DNA from: JAPLUA01 sp964625855
GTDB taxonomy: Bacteria > Verrucomicrobiota > Verrucomicrobiia > Limisphaerales > UBA8199
NCBI GenBank assembly: GCA_964625855.1
Contig: CAZVFC010000022.1
Span: 1 to 64,000, forward strand
Length of the DNA: 64,000 nucleotides
Reading direction: 5' to 3'
Position numbers and translations under genes: made by a program
In this document: positions 44,573 to 54,117 of the stretch, one piece after another
How positions within the stretch are numbered: position 1 is the stretch's first letter
Layout: each line of letters starts with the position of its first letter
The notes under the pieces: generated by a model
What the model saw: the letters and a program-made list of their open reading frames with translations, nothing else
Databases searched by the model: none
What the model was told of the DNA's origin: nothing

Positions 44573-45508
44573 TCAGCGAGGGTGCGAAGTTTGGCCTGGT
44601 TGGAGAATCCCCAGGGCTTCGACCTGACGAAACAGCCGGGCCTTCTGCTCCTCCGTCAGCCGCCGCACCGGCGGGCGGACGGGGCCGCAGTCCGCGCCCA
44701 CCATGCTCATGAGTGCCTTGCCGGCAGCGAGCACGCCGTATTGTACGAGCACCTGCACCAGCCTTACGGATTTCATCTGCAACGCCTGTGCCGTGGCCAT
44801 ATCACCGGCTCGGTAGGCGGCGATGATGCTGTGATAAAGCGGCGCGCAATAGTTGTAGGTGCTGCCCACCGCGCCGGGGACCCCGAGCGCCAGTGCGGAT
44901 AGCAGCATCTCATCGCAGCCGAAAAGAATGTTGAACCGGCCATCCTCGAACTCCAGGCATTCCTGCAGCGACATCAGATTCGTGCTGGTGAACTTAATGC
45001 CGGCAAGATTGGGAATCCGGCCATCGGCCTTCCGGAGGAACTCCAGCATGGACAAATTCACACCGGTTAAGGCGGGGATGTCATAGAAGTAAAACGGCAG
45101 CGAGGCACATTCTGCCGCGATGGGGGCGCAGAAATCCAGCAGGTCCGACACTGTGGCAGGCTTGAAGTAGCACGGGGCCATCACCGCGACCGCGTCGGCC
45201 CCGATCTCCCGAGCATGAGAGGTGAGCTGCTTCGCCTCCTCCAAGCTGTTGTGTCCGGCATGGACGATGAGTTTGACCGGGGACTGCCCGATGGCCCTTC
45301 GCCATGCCTCCGCCACCGCCCGCCGCTCCTTGCTGGTCAGCGAATGTCCCTCCCCGGTGCTGCCGCAGATAAACGCGCCCGTTACTCCATCCGCGATTAA
45401 GCGGGCAGCTTGCTTCTCAATGGCTCCCGGATTGATGCTGCCATCCTCATGCATCGGCGTATGCGGGGCGGCCACCAGTCCGGTCAGGTACCTGGAATAG
45501 TTGCACAT
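44573..45508 (-). CDS. nanA: N-acetylneuraminate lyase (DHDPS/NAL family aldolase)
   Basis: The 311-residue TIM-barrel aldolase carries the GSTGEGHSLT carboxylate-binding motif at about residues 47-56. YDIPALTGVNLSM contains the catalytic tyrosine region. The Schiff-base lysine lies in LAGIKFTSTNL; K-(F/Y)-T is typical of sialic acid lyases rather than DHDPS. ILFGCDEMLLSALALGVPGAVGSTYN also matches NAL. It splits Neu5Ac into pyruvate and ManNAc. It diverges from the GntR/LacI-type regulator, which probably controls it. The ATG at 45508 is preferred over 45559. Confidence 0.88.
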   Translation of the reverse strand: MCNYSRYLTGLVAAPHTPMHEDGSINPGAIEKQAARLIADGVTGAFICGSTGEGHSLTSKERRAVAEAWRRAIGQSPVKLIVHAGHNSLEEAKQLTSHAREIGADAVAVMAPCYFKPATVSDLLDFCAPIAAECASLPFYFYDIPALTGVNLSMLEFLRKADGRIPNLAGIKFTSTNLMSLQECLEFEDGRFNILFGCDEMLLSALALGVPGAVGSTYNYCAPLYHSIIAAYRAGDMATAQALQMKSVRLVQVLVQYGVLAAGKALMSMVGADCGPVRPPVRRLTEEQKARLFRQVEALGILQPGQTSHPR

Positions 45509-45631
45509 GTCGGAGCATAATCTGAAACAGACTGGCCTTCCGCGGCGAATGATATCCACTTGTCATTTTATCAGACAGGCCAATACTGTGTGGGACCTGC
45601 AGCGGACTGGTCCGCTGCTGGCCCAGGCGAT
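45509..45631. promoter_or_regulatory. divergent nanA / regulator promoter region with dyads
   Basis: A promoter for the regulator is visible: TTGTCA (45560-45565), 16 bp, AATACT (45582-45587). TGTC-N9-GACA overlaps it at 45561-45577, and a perfect palindrome TCTGAAACAGA lies at 45521-45531 near the nanA start. GntR-type regulators bind such short dyads, so autoregulation and nanA control are plausible. Confidence 0.45.
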
Positions 45632-46708
45632 ATGGATTCCATACCAAAGCGTTCCTCCCTGGTGGCGCAAACGGCGGCCATCCTGCGCGAAAGTATGCAA
45701 GCGGGGGTGTGGCAGGATATTCTGCCCGGCGAGCTCGAATTGTGCGGTCGCTTTCAAGTCAGCCGCGTGACCCTGCGCGCGGCGCTCCTCCAACTCCAGC
45801 GGGAGGGCTGGTTCCGAGGACAGCAGGGGAAACGGCGGGAGATCATTCGGGAACGGGTCTCGACCGCCGGGGCGGCCCCCAGCGACCGGGTGGTGCTGCT
45901 TTCCCCGGTATCGCTGGAGAAAATTCCGGCCACCGCGCTCTTCTGGGTGGATGCGCTTCGGGACGACTTGGCGGCGGCGGGTTACCGCCTGGAGTTTCAG
46001 GCTAGTCAAGCCTGTTCCTCCCAGCATCCGGAGCACATGCTCGAATCGCTGGTGCGCCGATTCCGCCCGGCGGGCTGGGTTCTGTACTTGTCCACGGCCC
46101 CGGTTCAGACATGGTTTTCCGGGCGGGCGCTGCCTTGCGTCATCAGCGGCTCCCGCCATCCCAACGTGGACCTTTCTTCGGTGGACATAGATTATGCCGC
46201 CACGTGCAGTCACGCTGTGGGCCTGCTGGTGGCGCGGGGTCGGCGCCGCTTGGCGTTCCTGATGCCGCGCAGCGGTCACGCCGGCAATCTGGAAAGCGAG
46301 CGCGGCTTCACGGAGGCGGGCAATAGACTGAAACCGCAGGAGGTGCAGACCCAGATGGCGTACCACAACGGCTCGGTGCCGACGATCTGCCGGGCTTTGG
46401 ACCACTTGCTGAGCGGCGCCGAGCGAGTGACGGGCATCCTGGTGGCCAAGCCGGCACATGTCGTAACCGCGGTCAGCCATCTCCTCCGTCGCGGAGTTCG
46501 TGTGCCTCAAGACATCAGCCTGATCTCGCGTGACGATGATCCGGTTCTGGAGAACCTTGTCCCGGCGGTGTCCCGCTACCATGCCGATTCGGTCCTGTTT
46601 GCCCGCAGGATTTCGCGCCTGGTGGTGGATCTGGTTCGCAATGGGGTGCGGCCGCGGCGTGACTGGCGGTTGATGCCCTCGTTTGTGCGCGGCGAGACAG
46701 TGGGTTGA
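45632..46708 (+). CDS. GntR-type winged-helix regulator with LacI-like sensor domain
   Basis: The 358-residue protein has an N-terminal GntR winged helix (LVAQTAAILRESMQAGVWQDILPGELELCGRFQVSRVTLRAALLQLQREGW, residues about 9-60). A periplasmic-binding-protein-like sensor (about 80-350) follows, with VLYLSTAPVQTWF, HAVGLLVARGRRRLAFLMP and DISLISRDDDPVLENLVPAVSRY. This fusion is common in Verrucomicrobia and Lentisphaerae sugar clusters. It probably senses a sugar (sialate, ManNAc or galacto-N-biose). Its position at the head of the plus-strand catabolic genes and divergent from nanA suggests it controls both. Confidence 0.87.
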   Translation: MDSIPKRSSLVAQTAAILRESMQAGVWQDILPGELELCGRFQVSRVTLRAALLQLQREGWFRGQQGKRREIIRERVSTAGAAPSDRVVLLSPVSLEKIPATALFWVDALRDDLAAAGYRLEFQASQACSSQHPEHMLESLVRRFRPAGWVLYLSTAPVQTWFSGRALPCVISGSRHPNVDLSSVDIDYAATCSHAVGLLVARGRRRLAFLMPRSGHAGNLESERGFTEAGNRLKPQEVQTQMAYHNGSVPTICRALDHLLSGAERVTGILVAKPAHVVTAVSHLLRRGVRVPQDISLISRDDDPVLENLVPAVSRYHADSVLFARRISRLVVDLVRNGVRPRRDWRLMPSFVRGETVG

Positions 46709-46878
46709 AATCGGGCGGCAGCCCGCCTTGAGCCCGTGATCATCAGTGTCCTTCCCATGTACCAGTAAAAGACAAGTTGATTCGGCTAGGGACGGACTGG
46801 AGATGGTGTAAGCTTCGTGGAGGCCCAGCGCAGCGGGTTTAGGATCGGCAGATCCGGACTAGCTGCGGGCCGATTCAA

Positions 46879-48054
46879 ATGCGACGTATTGTTCCGCCTT
46901 ACGATGTGACGTTGTTGAACGACGTCATGCCTTTCTGGTTGAAACACGGTCTCGACCGCCAGCACGGCGGCATCATCACCTCGCTCGACCGGGACGGCTC
47001 GATTCTCGATACAGACAAGTCGGTGTGGTTTCAGGGCCGGGCGGGCTGGATGTTTGCCACGCTCTACAACACGGTCGAGAAACGCGCCGAATGGCTTGAA
47101 GCCGCGCGTTCGTGCGTCGAGTTCAGCCGCAAGCATTGCTTCGCGCCGGAGGGCAAGATGTACTTCACGGTCACGCGCGAGGGCCAGCCGCTGCGGATGC
47201 GCCGCTATGTGTTCAGCGAAAGCTTTGCTGCCATTGCCAACGCGGCGTTTGCCAAGGCCGCCGGCGACGAGCGCGCCGCCGAAGACGCCGTCAAGACCTT
47301 TGCCACCTACCTGCGTTATTCCTTTACTCCCGGCGTGATGGCGTCCAAATTTGAGCCGACCCGACCGACGCAAGGTATCGGCGCACACATGATCGGCATC
47401 GTCACGGCGCAGGAACTTCGCGCGAATCTCGGCGACCTGACAGTGTCGGGGCGCACGTGCAGCGAGTGGATTGACTACAGCATTGCCGCCATCGAGCGCG
47501 ATTTCATGAAGCCGGAGCACGAAGCGGTGCTCGAGGTCGTCGGTCCGCGTGGCGAGATCATTGATCACCACGATGGGCGCACCTTGAACCCCGGCCATGC
47601 TCTTGAGGCGGCCTGGTTCATTATGCACGAGGGGAAACTGCGCGGTGACTGGAAGATCGTCCGCACCGGCTTGACCATCCTGAACTGGATGTGGCGGCGC
47701 GGCTGGGATGAAGAATATGGCGGTTTGTTCTATTTTCGTGACTTACGGGGCCTGCCGGTGCAAGAATATTGGCACGACATGAAGTTTTGGTGGCCGCACA
47801 ACGAGGCGGTTATCACAACCCTGCTGGCCTGGAGACTCACCGGCGACGCGATGTATGCACGCTGGCATCGCCTCGTCCACGATTGGAGCTTCCAACATTT
47901 TGCCGACCCCGAATTCGGCGAGTGGTATGGCTACCTCCACCGCGATGGGAGCGTTTCCTCTCGCGTCAAAGGCACGATGTATAAGGGGCCATTCCATCTG
48001 CCGCGGATGCTGTGGTACTGCAGTCGGTTGTGCCGGGAAGAAGAGGGTGCATAG
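46879..48054 (+). CDS. N-acylglucosamine 2-epimerase (AGE family)
   Basis: The 391-residue (alpha/alpha)6-barrel protein carries AGE signatures: FWLKHGLDRQHGGIITSLDRDG, KSVWFQGRAGWMFATLYN, MYFTVTREGQPLRMRRYVFSESFAAIANAAFA, LNPGHALEAAWFI (catalytic His), WDEEYGGLFYFRD and KFWWPHNEAVITTLLA (second catalytic His). It interconverts ManNAc and GlcNAc. Next to N-acetylneuraminate lyase and a sialate mutarotase, ManNAc is the natural substrate. No cytosolic NanE/NanK is present, so this enzyme may replace them. Confidence 0.9.
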   Translation: MRRIVPPYDVTLLNDVMPFWLKHGLDRQHGGIITSLDRDGSILDTDKSVWFQGRAGWMFATLYNTVEKRAEWLEAARSCVEFSRKHCFAPEGKMYFTVTREGQPLRMRRYVFSESFAAIANAAFAKAAGDERAAEDAVKTFATYLRYSFTPGVMASKFEPTRPTQGIGAHMIGIVTAQELRANLGDLTVSGRTCSEWIDYSIAAIERDFMKPEHEAVLEVVGPRGEIIDHHDGRTLNPGHALEAAWFIMHEGKLRGDWKIVRTGLTILNWMWRRGWDEEYGGLFYFRDLRGLPVQEYWHDMKFWWPHNEAVITTLLAWRLTGDAMYARWHRLVHDWSFQHFADPEFGEWYGYLHRDGSVSSRVKGTMYKGPFHLPRMLWYCSRLCREEEGA

Positions 48055-48107
48055 AACTGCGCCACCCTCGCACGAGCCTCCTATTCATTTTGACCATATT
48101 GACCATT

Positions 48108-49124
48108 ATGACCACACGACTCTATCCTCTTGAACCCGCTCTCGAATGGCGACAACTTCCCCCGCTCCCCGACCCGATTGGTTTTGCCGGCCTCTTCGCG
48201 GGCACGAGTGGCGGCGCGCTCATTGTCGCCGGCGGCGCGAATTTTCCGGACAAGATGCCCTGGGAAGGCGGGCGCAAGGTCTGGTATGACACCGCCTACG
48301 TCCTCGACCGCACAAACGGCCCGTGGCGCGCCGTGAGCAAGCTCCCGCGCCCGCTGGGCTACGGCGTGTCGGTGACGACGCGTGAGGGTGTAGTCTGCAT
48401 TGGCGGCAGCGATGCGAACCAACACGTGCGCGACGTTTTCCTGCTCTGCTGGCGCGAAGGGGTGCTGCAGTGCCAGCCCCTCCCGCCGTTGCCGCAGCCG
48501 CTGGCCAATTCCTGCGGCGCGGCGGCGGGGAAGACTGTCTATGTTGCGGGCGGAATCTCAACGCCGGACGCGACTAACACCATGAAGAACTTCTGGGCTC
48601 TCGACTTGAGTAAACCCGGCGCGCTCTGGCAGGAACTCGAAGCCTGGCCGGGCCCGGCGCGGATGCTGTCGGTGGCGGCTTCCGTGGGCGGTTCGTTCTA
48701 CGTTGCGGGTGGCACAAGTCTTGGGCCGGATGCGAGTGGCAAGCCGGTGCGCGCCTACCTGAAGGATGCCTATCGGTTTACGCCGGGCAAGGGATGGAAA
48801 CAAATGGCCGATATGCCTAACCCGGTAGTCGCCGCACCCACGCCGGCGCCTGTCGTTAATGAGAACCACTTCCTGGTGATTGGCGGAGATGACGGCAGCC
48901 TGCCAGATTTCGAACCCAAATCGCAGCACCCCGGCTTTCCGAAGCGCGTGCTGAGTTATGACACAAAACATGACCGCTGGAGTGTGGTCGGTGAAACGCC
49001 CGCGCCGCGCGCCACCGCCCCAACCGCAGTCTGGGACGGCTTCACTGTGATGCCCAGCGGAGAGTCCAGGCCCGGCAGGCGCTCGCCGGAGGTGTGGGCG
49101 GTAGGCGTCAGGGAGACACGCTGA
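48108..49124 (+). CDS. nanM: kelch-repeat sialate mutarotase (NanM-like, cyclically permuted)
   Basis: The protein is about 338 residues from ATG 48108, with six kelch-type blades. Signatures include ALIVAGGANFPDKMPWEGGRKVWYDTAYVLDR, RPLGYGVSVTTREGVVCIGGSD and SFYVAGGTSLGPDASGK. The FPDKMPWEGGRK block is diagnostic of the N-acetylneuraminate epimerase family, which interconverts the alpha and beta anomers of Neu5Ac. E. coli NanM is periplasmic. Here the ATG start lacks a signal peptide, although an upstream in-frame GTG (48012) would add a short hydrophobic run, so location is uncertain. It lies 53 bp after the AGE gene. Confidence 0.88.
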   Translation: MTTRLYPLEPALEWRQLPPLPDPIGFAGLFAGTSGGALIVAGGANFPDKMPWEGGRKVWYDTAYVLDRTNGPWRAVSKLPRPLGYGVSVTTREGVVCIGGSDANQHVRDVFLLCWREGVLQCQPLPPLPQPLANSCGAAAGKTVYVAGGISTPDATNTMKNFWALDLSKPGALWQELEAWPGPARMLSVAASVGGSFYVAGGTSLGPDASGKPVRAYLKDAYRFTPGKGWKQMADMPNPVVAAPTPAPVVNENHFLVIGGDDGSLPDFEPKSQHPGFPKRVLSYDTKHDRWSVVGETPAPRATAPTAVWDGFTVMPSGESRPGRRSPEVWAVGVRETR

Positions 49125-49398
49125 GCACGACCTTCGGGCGATGGTGGTTGCCGGCCTGATGTTGCTTGCCATCCGCCCGAATCGGAGGACTGAAGAGGCC
49201 TGGCTCCCGAACGACCAGCCGCATAGGATCACTATGCCGCGGGCCTTTGCGTGCCCTACCTAAAATGGGTGATACCGCCGCTCGGGCATCTTGACTAACG
49301 TATATGCGCTCGGCCTAGAGCCCATTTGTGTTTGTGCCTAACATCAGCTTGAAGAATCCGAACCTTTGAACACGCGCCTCCAGCGAATCCCTGAAGCC

Positions 49399-50460
49399 AT
49401 GACGCCCCGGGAACGGTGGCTGGCTATCATGGCCGGCAAAGAGACCGACCGGATTCCTGTGGATTTGACCGCCACGCCGGAGGTGACGGCCCGGCTGCTG
49501 AAGGAACTCGATTGTGCGGACGAGAGGGCGTTGTGGAGAAGACTGCACGTGGACGGGCGCGTGGAGGTGACGCCGCGGTGGAAGCTGCGGCACCATCCGG
49601 ATGATCCCCAGGCGGATTTATGGGGTGTGCGGTATGCGCTCACAGATTACGGAGCAGGCTGCTATGAGGAGCCCTGCCATCACCCGCTGGCCAGCGCCGA
49701 AACGGTGGCTGACGTCCGCCGCCACCGCTGGCCGAGTCCGGATGACTTTGACTTTGGCGCCGTGACGCGTGCGGTCGAGGCAGCGGACGGGTTCTATCCG
49801 ATGCACGGAGGATGGTTCGAGCCCTTTCTGTTCTACGGGTTCATGCGCGGCTTGGAGAAGGCTTTTGAGGACCTGGCTGTGAACCCGAGTATTGCGGACG
49901 CCATCCTGGGGCACATCTTTGAGTTCTCACTGGAATACCATCGGCGGCTGTTCGAGGCCGGCAAGGGGAAGATAGACACGACTTGGGTAGCGGAAGACCT
50001 CGGGGGGCAAACCGGCCCTCTGATTAGCCTGAAGATGTATCGCCGGTTCCTGTTGCCCAACCAGATTCGCATGGCGGACCTCGGCCGGAAATATGGCGTG
50101 CACATCATGTATCATACCGACGGAGCAGCGCGCATCTTCCTGCCGGATCTGGTGGATAGGGTTGGCATCGAAGTGCTGAATCCTATCCAATGGCGCTGCC
50201 CGGGAATGGAGCGCGAGGCGTTGGTGCGCGACTTCGGTCGGCGGATCGTGTTCCACGGGTCCATTGATAACCAGCAGACCTTGCCCTTTGGCAGCGTGGC
50301 GGACGTGATGGCCGAGGTCACGGAGTCGGTCCGCATATACGAAAACGCGCGCTGGATCTGCGCGCCGTGCCACCGGCTGCAACCGGTCAGCCCCACCGCG
50401 AACATCCTGGCGATGTACGAGACCATCCACAAGTTGGGCGCCCGCCAACAGCCCCGCTGA
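49399..50460 (+). CDS. uroporphyrinogen decarboxylase-family protein (UroD/MtaA/CmuA type)
   Basis: The protein is about 353 residues, starting MTPRERWLAIMAGKETDRIPVD; a TTG at 49366 would add 11 residues. The TIM-barrel signatures of the methyltransferase-like branch follow: TWVAEDLGGQTGPLISLKMYRRFLLP, YGVHIMYHTDGAARIFLPDLVDRVGIEVLNPIQW and IVFHGSIDNQQTLPFGS. Family members act on porphyrins or corrinoid-bound methyl groups; catabolic gene clusters of Verrucomicrobia often hold one of unknown role. It sits between the sialate genes and GH101 on the same strand. Confidence 0.85.
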   Translation: MTPRERWLAIMAGKETDRIPVDLTATPEVTARLLKELDCADERALWRRLHVDGRVEVTPRWKLRHHPDDPQADLWGVRYALTDYGAGCYEEPCHHPLASAETVADVRRHRWPSPDDFDFGAVTRAVEAADGFYPMHGGWFEPFLFYGFMRGLEKAFEDLAVNPSIADAILGHIFEFSLEYHRRLFEAGKGKIDTTWVAEDLGGQTGPLISLKMYRRFLLPNQIRMADLGRKYGVHIMYHTDGAARIFLPDLVDRVGIEVLNPIQWRCPGMEREALVRDFGRRIVFHGSIDNQQTLPFGSVADVMAEVTESVRIYENARWICAPCHRLQPVSPTANILAMYETIHKLGARQQPR

Positions 50461-50544
50461 AATTGAGCGATTTATGATGATCATTCGCTGTCAACCAATC
50501 CTTGTCCATTGAGCTTCCATCCTAACTTACCCATAATCACCCTT

Positions 50545-53500
50545 ATGCACATTCTGCGATGCCTGCCCATTCAAGCTTCCACGGCGGCCATCGGAATCTT
50601 TGCTGGCTGGCAGGCCGTGGCCGACACCCGCGAGCTCAGCTCACCCGCCTTGCAAGTGCGAGTGGACACCGCCTTTCCGCGCGTGGTGAATTATCAGTGG
50701 AAAGCCAACGGGGCCACCCTTTCGGGGCAGGAACACGCCCTCCATGAGATGGCCATCAACGGCACCAATTACACGCCCGACGTGCGCTTCCGCGCCAGGG
50801 GCAAGGACTCGGTGACCTATGTGCTCGGCTTTCCGTCTATCCAGGTCGAGATCGCAGTGGGCATGCGGGTAACCAACAACATGCTCGAATTCGCGGTCAC
50901 GAGCATCAAAGAGAGCGGGCCGGTGAAGGTGATGACGATCGCCATTCCCGACCACAGTCTCATATCCGTTCGCTCGACCCAGCCAGGCGCCGCGTTTATC
51001 GGCTCACAGGTGGGCAAGGCCGACGTGCAATCGCTCCTGGCCGACAGACCCGGGGACGCGAAGCCCGTGCCATTTACCCACGCGGTGCTCTATGACCAGC
51101 AGCTTGCCGGTTCGATTTACAATAACGTGCTGCTCGATAGTGATCGCCTGTTTCTCCAAACACGCCAGGTGGGGCCGGATAAGGTCTGCTCCCTTTGGTG
51201 CCCGGTCTGGACCTATCGCGCGGTGACGAATGAGACGCTGCCACTGCCGTTGGCGAAAGTCGTTATCACCGCCGACGGGAACGGCGATGGGGTGGTGGAC
51301 TGGCAGGATGGAGCGATAGCGTATCGCTCGCTCGAGCCGCTGCCGTTCGGGGCGGATTTGGTCAAGAGGCGGATTACGTCGCAAATCGCGATGAACTTCG
51401 CCAGCTACGCACAGCATCCGTTCCTGCGTGTGCTGGACAGCGTGAAGATGATGTATCTCCAGACCGATGGGTTGGGACAGGAAATCCAGTTCAAGGGTTA
51501 CCAGGCCGAGGGTCACGACAGCTCGCATCCGGATTACGGTGGCAACGTGGGCCGGCGACAGGGTGGGCGCGACGAGTTCAATTTCGTGATGCGGCGGATG
51601 AAAGACTTCAATGCCACCGCCGGCATCCACATCAACGCCACGGAGTATTATCCGGAGGCCAAACATTACTCGTTGGACCTCGTGAACACGAACAAGCCCG
51701 GCTGGGCCTGGCTCGACCAATCATACTACACCGATCAGCACTACGACATCGTCTCGGGCAAGCTCTACCAGCGTCTGGACGAAATGCGCGCCGACCTGCC
51801 GGCGCTGGATTGGGTCTATGTGGACGTGTATTTCGGGGTCGGCTGGGAGGCCTATAAGCTGGCCACGAAGCTCAATAGCCTGGGCTTGGCGACTTACACG
51901 GAGTTTCCCTGGCTGATGGAGCGCTATGTCACGTGGAGTCATACGTCGCAGGACTGGACGCAGAAGATCTGGGGCGACGGGCGCAAGAGCAAGCTGGCTC
52001 GATTCATCCAAAACACCTCGCGCGATGTGTGGCCGCACGATCCGCTCCTGCGCGGCAGCCAGAACGATGGGTTCCTGGGCTGGCATTCGCAACGCGACGT
52101 TAATGCCGTCGTGCGTTCGACGTTTGTGGTGAATCTGCCGTCGAAGTACCTCCAGCATTTCCCCATCAATCGCTGGACAGACAAGCGAATTGATTTTGAA
52201 GGAGGCGTCTATGCGGCCGACGAAGATGGCATGATGAAGATTTATCGCAACGGCAGGCTGTGGAATGCATGCCGTTACCCCGGCACCAATTGCCCCCCGA
52301 TGGACTGCTTGCTGTTCATGCCTTGGGACCCGATCAATGAAACCAGGATTTACCATTGGAACGATCGGGGCGGCACCACCACATGGCGACTGCCGGAGAG
52401 TTGGCGGTCGTTTAGAGACCTTGTCCTCTACGAATTGACACCACTTGGACGTGTTCGCGTATGCAACCTGCCGGTGAAGAGCGGCAAAGTGACCATTGAA
52501 GCCAAGTCGCGCACGCCCTACGTGCTTTACAGGGAAACGCCGCCGCCTCTGCCCGAAGTGGTCTGGGGGGAAGGCAGCCTCGTCAAAGATCCCGGCTTCG
52601 ACAGCCTCAGCTTCAACTGGTGGAAGCCGTCTTCACCCTCCAAAGACACCAGCCACATCCGGGTCGTGCGCGATCAAAAGGGCCAGGCGCATTTGCGGAT
52701 TAAAGGGAACAACGGTGCGGTTGGAGAGGTGGCGCAAACGCTCTACGGCCTGGAGGGAGGCAAGACCTATTCGGCCTCGGTCTGGGTTGAGCTGAAGGGG
52801 AAACGCGCGGCTAGCCTCACGATTCGCCCCCTCACGGACAGCGCGCCCCGGTTCGTGCTGATGGATCGCCAGGGGTGGAGGATCGTGCGCACCGACAGTG
52901 AGGAGAAGGGAGAGAAGGAGGGACCAGCCGCGTTGCTGCTGGATGGCGACAAATCTACCATCTGGCACACGGAGTATAAGAGTCGCCAGGCCGGCTATCC
53001 GCATGAGGTGGTGGTGGATATGGCGAAGGAGAGCACCTGCTCGGGCTTATGTTACACGCCGCGCGCAAACCGGGGCAACGGCACTATCGAGAACTTTGAG
53101 CTATATGCCAGCCACGATGGCGCGGATTGGGGTAAGGCGGTGGTCGCAGGCTCATTTTCCGAGCACGACCAGGGTGGCGAGTCATTCGAGGTGCTGTTCG
53201 ACGAGCCGCTCACGACGCGCTACTTCAGGTTCGTGGCAACCTCAGCCATGTTCGACGACTCAAATGAGAGCCCGTTTGCCTCTGGCGCCGAGCTGGGGAT
53301 GCTGGAGCCAGTGGCGCTGAAGCCGACCGCGGGAGCCTTCACCCCTATCTTAGTGCAGGTCGAGAAGACCGACGCCAGGAATTACAGCGACAACGCCGAC
53401 AAGTACCTGACCTATTACCAGCGCATCAAGGTGCTGTTTGACGCGCCGGCCGGTCTCGACAAGGCCGAGTTGGCATTGCGGGCCGCCGCCGGGCCCGCCG

Positions 53501-54072
53501 ACTCGGCAGCCGCGTTCGATGACGTGCGGGTGGTAGAGACCAAGCGGAGTGACTTGCGTGGCCACGACTACTTCGAAGACTTCGAGAACGTTGACGAAGG
53601 CTGGGGCCCGTTTGTCTATGGTTACCAGGGCAGCACTCGCACCCACCTCTCCGAGACCCACGCTCCCTTCACAGATGATACGATCGAAGGCCAGTTCTCG
53701 CTGAAGACCTTCGACGAGAACAACGGCTTGAACTACCGTTCCATTCCGGCCCGCCTGAAGTTCCAGCCGAACACGAAATATCGTGTGAGCTTTGACTATA
53801 AGACGCGCAATTCCGAACAGTACAAGGTAGTGGTGCGTTCGGACGACGGCGGCCCGTCTGCTGAGAAGCTGGCGCAGGATTTGCCGGGGCAGGGCTTGGA
53901 GCTGAAACATTTCAGCGCGGAATTTACCACCGGCCCGCAGGGTGACTACTACCTGGGTATCGTGAAGAATGCCGGCGACAAGTGGAAGGGCCCCAAGCCC
54001 GGCATCAAAGGCGCGGCTGACACCCGCGCCATCCTTGTCATGGATAATTTTGCTGTGGATACTGTCAAGTAG
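50545..54072 (+). CDS. secreted GH101-type endo-alpha-N-acetylgalactosaminidase with F5/8C and CBM-like modules
   Basis: The protein is about 1175 residues from ATG 50545, with a hydrophobic N-terminal signal (STAAIGIFAGWQAVA). An N-terminal beta-supersandwich leads to a TIM barrel at about 280-560. The presumed nucleophile is D427 in LDWVYVDVYFGVGWEAYK and the acid/base E453 in LATYTEFPWLMERY, followed by FIQNTSRDVWPHDPLLRGSQNDGFLGWHS. A beta domain (MPWDPINETRIYHWND) and an F5/8 type C lectin-like module (about 795-920) follow, then two jelly-roll CBM-like modules. GH101 enzymes release Gal-beta1,3-GalNAc from Ser/Thr of mucins. The residue assignment is by motif, not alignment. Confidence 0.87.
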   Translation: MHILRCLPIQASTAAIGIFAGWQAVADTRELSSPALQVRVDTAFPRVVNYQWKANGATLSGQEHALHEMAINGTNYTPDVRFRARGKDSVTYVLGFPSIQVEIAVGMRVTNNMLEFAVTSIKESGPVKVMTIAIPDHSLISVRSTQPGAAFIGSQVGKADVQSLLADRPGDAKPVPFTHAVLYDQQLAGSIYNNVLLDSDRLFLQTRQVGPDKVCSLWCPVWTYRAVTNETLPLPLAKVVITADGNGDGVVDWQDGAIAYRSLEPLPFGADLVKRRITSQIAMNFASYAQHPFLRVLDSVKMMYLQTDGLGQEIQFKGYQAEGHDSSHPDYGGNVGRRQGGRDEFNFVMRRMKDFNATAGIHINATEYYPEAKHYSLDLVNTNKPGWAWLDQSYYTDQHYDIVSGKLYQRLDEMRADLPALDWVYVDVYFGVGWEAYKLATKLNSLGLATYTEFPWLMERYVTWSHTSQDWTQKIWGDGRKSKLARFIQNTSRDVWPHDPLLRGSQNDGFLGWHSQRDVNAVVRSTFVVNLPSKYLQHFPINRWTDKRIDFEGGVYAADEDGMMKIYRNGRLWNACRYPGTNCPPMDCLLFMPWDPINETRIYHWNDRGGTTTWRLPESWRSFRDLVLYELTPLGRVRVCNLPVKSGKVTIEAKSRTPYVLYRETPPPLPEVVWGEGSLVKDPGFDSLSFNWWKPSSPSKDTSHIRVVRDQKGQAHLRIKGNNGAVGEVAQTLYGLEGGKTYSASVWVELKGKRAASLTIRPLTDSAPRFVLMDRQGWRIVRTDSEEKGEKEGPAALLLDGDKSTIWHTEYKSRQAGYPHEVVVDMAKESTCSGLCYTPRANRGNGTIENFELYASHDGADWGKAVVAGSFSEHDQGGESFEVLFDEPLTTRYFRFVATSAMFDDSNESPFASGAELGMLEPVALKPTAGAFTPILVQVEKTDARNYSDNADKYLTYYQRIKVLFDAPAGLDKAELALRAAAGPADSAAAFDDVRVVETKRSDLRGHDYFEDFENVDEGWGPFVYGYQGSTRTHLSETHAPFTDDTIEGQFSLKTFDENNGLNYRSIPARLKFQPNTKYRVSFDYKTRNSEQYKVVVRSDDGGPSAEKLAQDLPGQGLELKHFSAEFTTGPQGDYYLGIVKNAGDKWKGPKPGIKGAADTRAILVMDNFAVDTVK

Positions 54073-54117
54073 CCGCTTAGCTGACCTCATCTTGGACCAG
54101 AAGCGAAAACCAGGTTT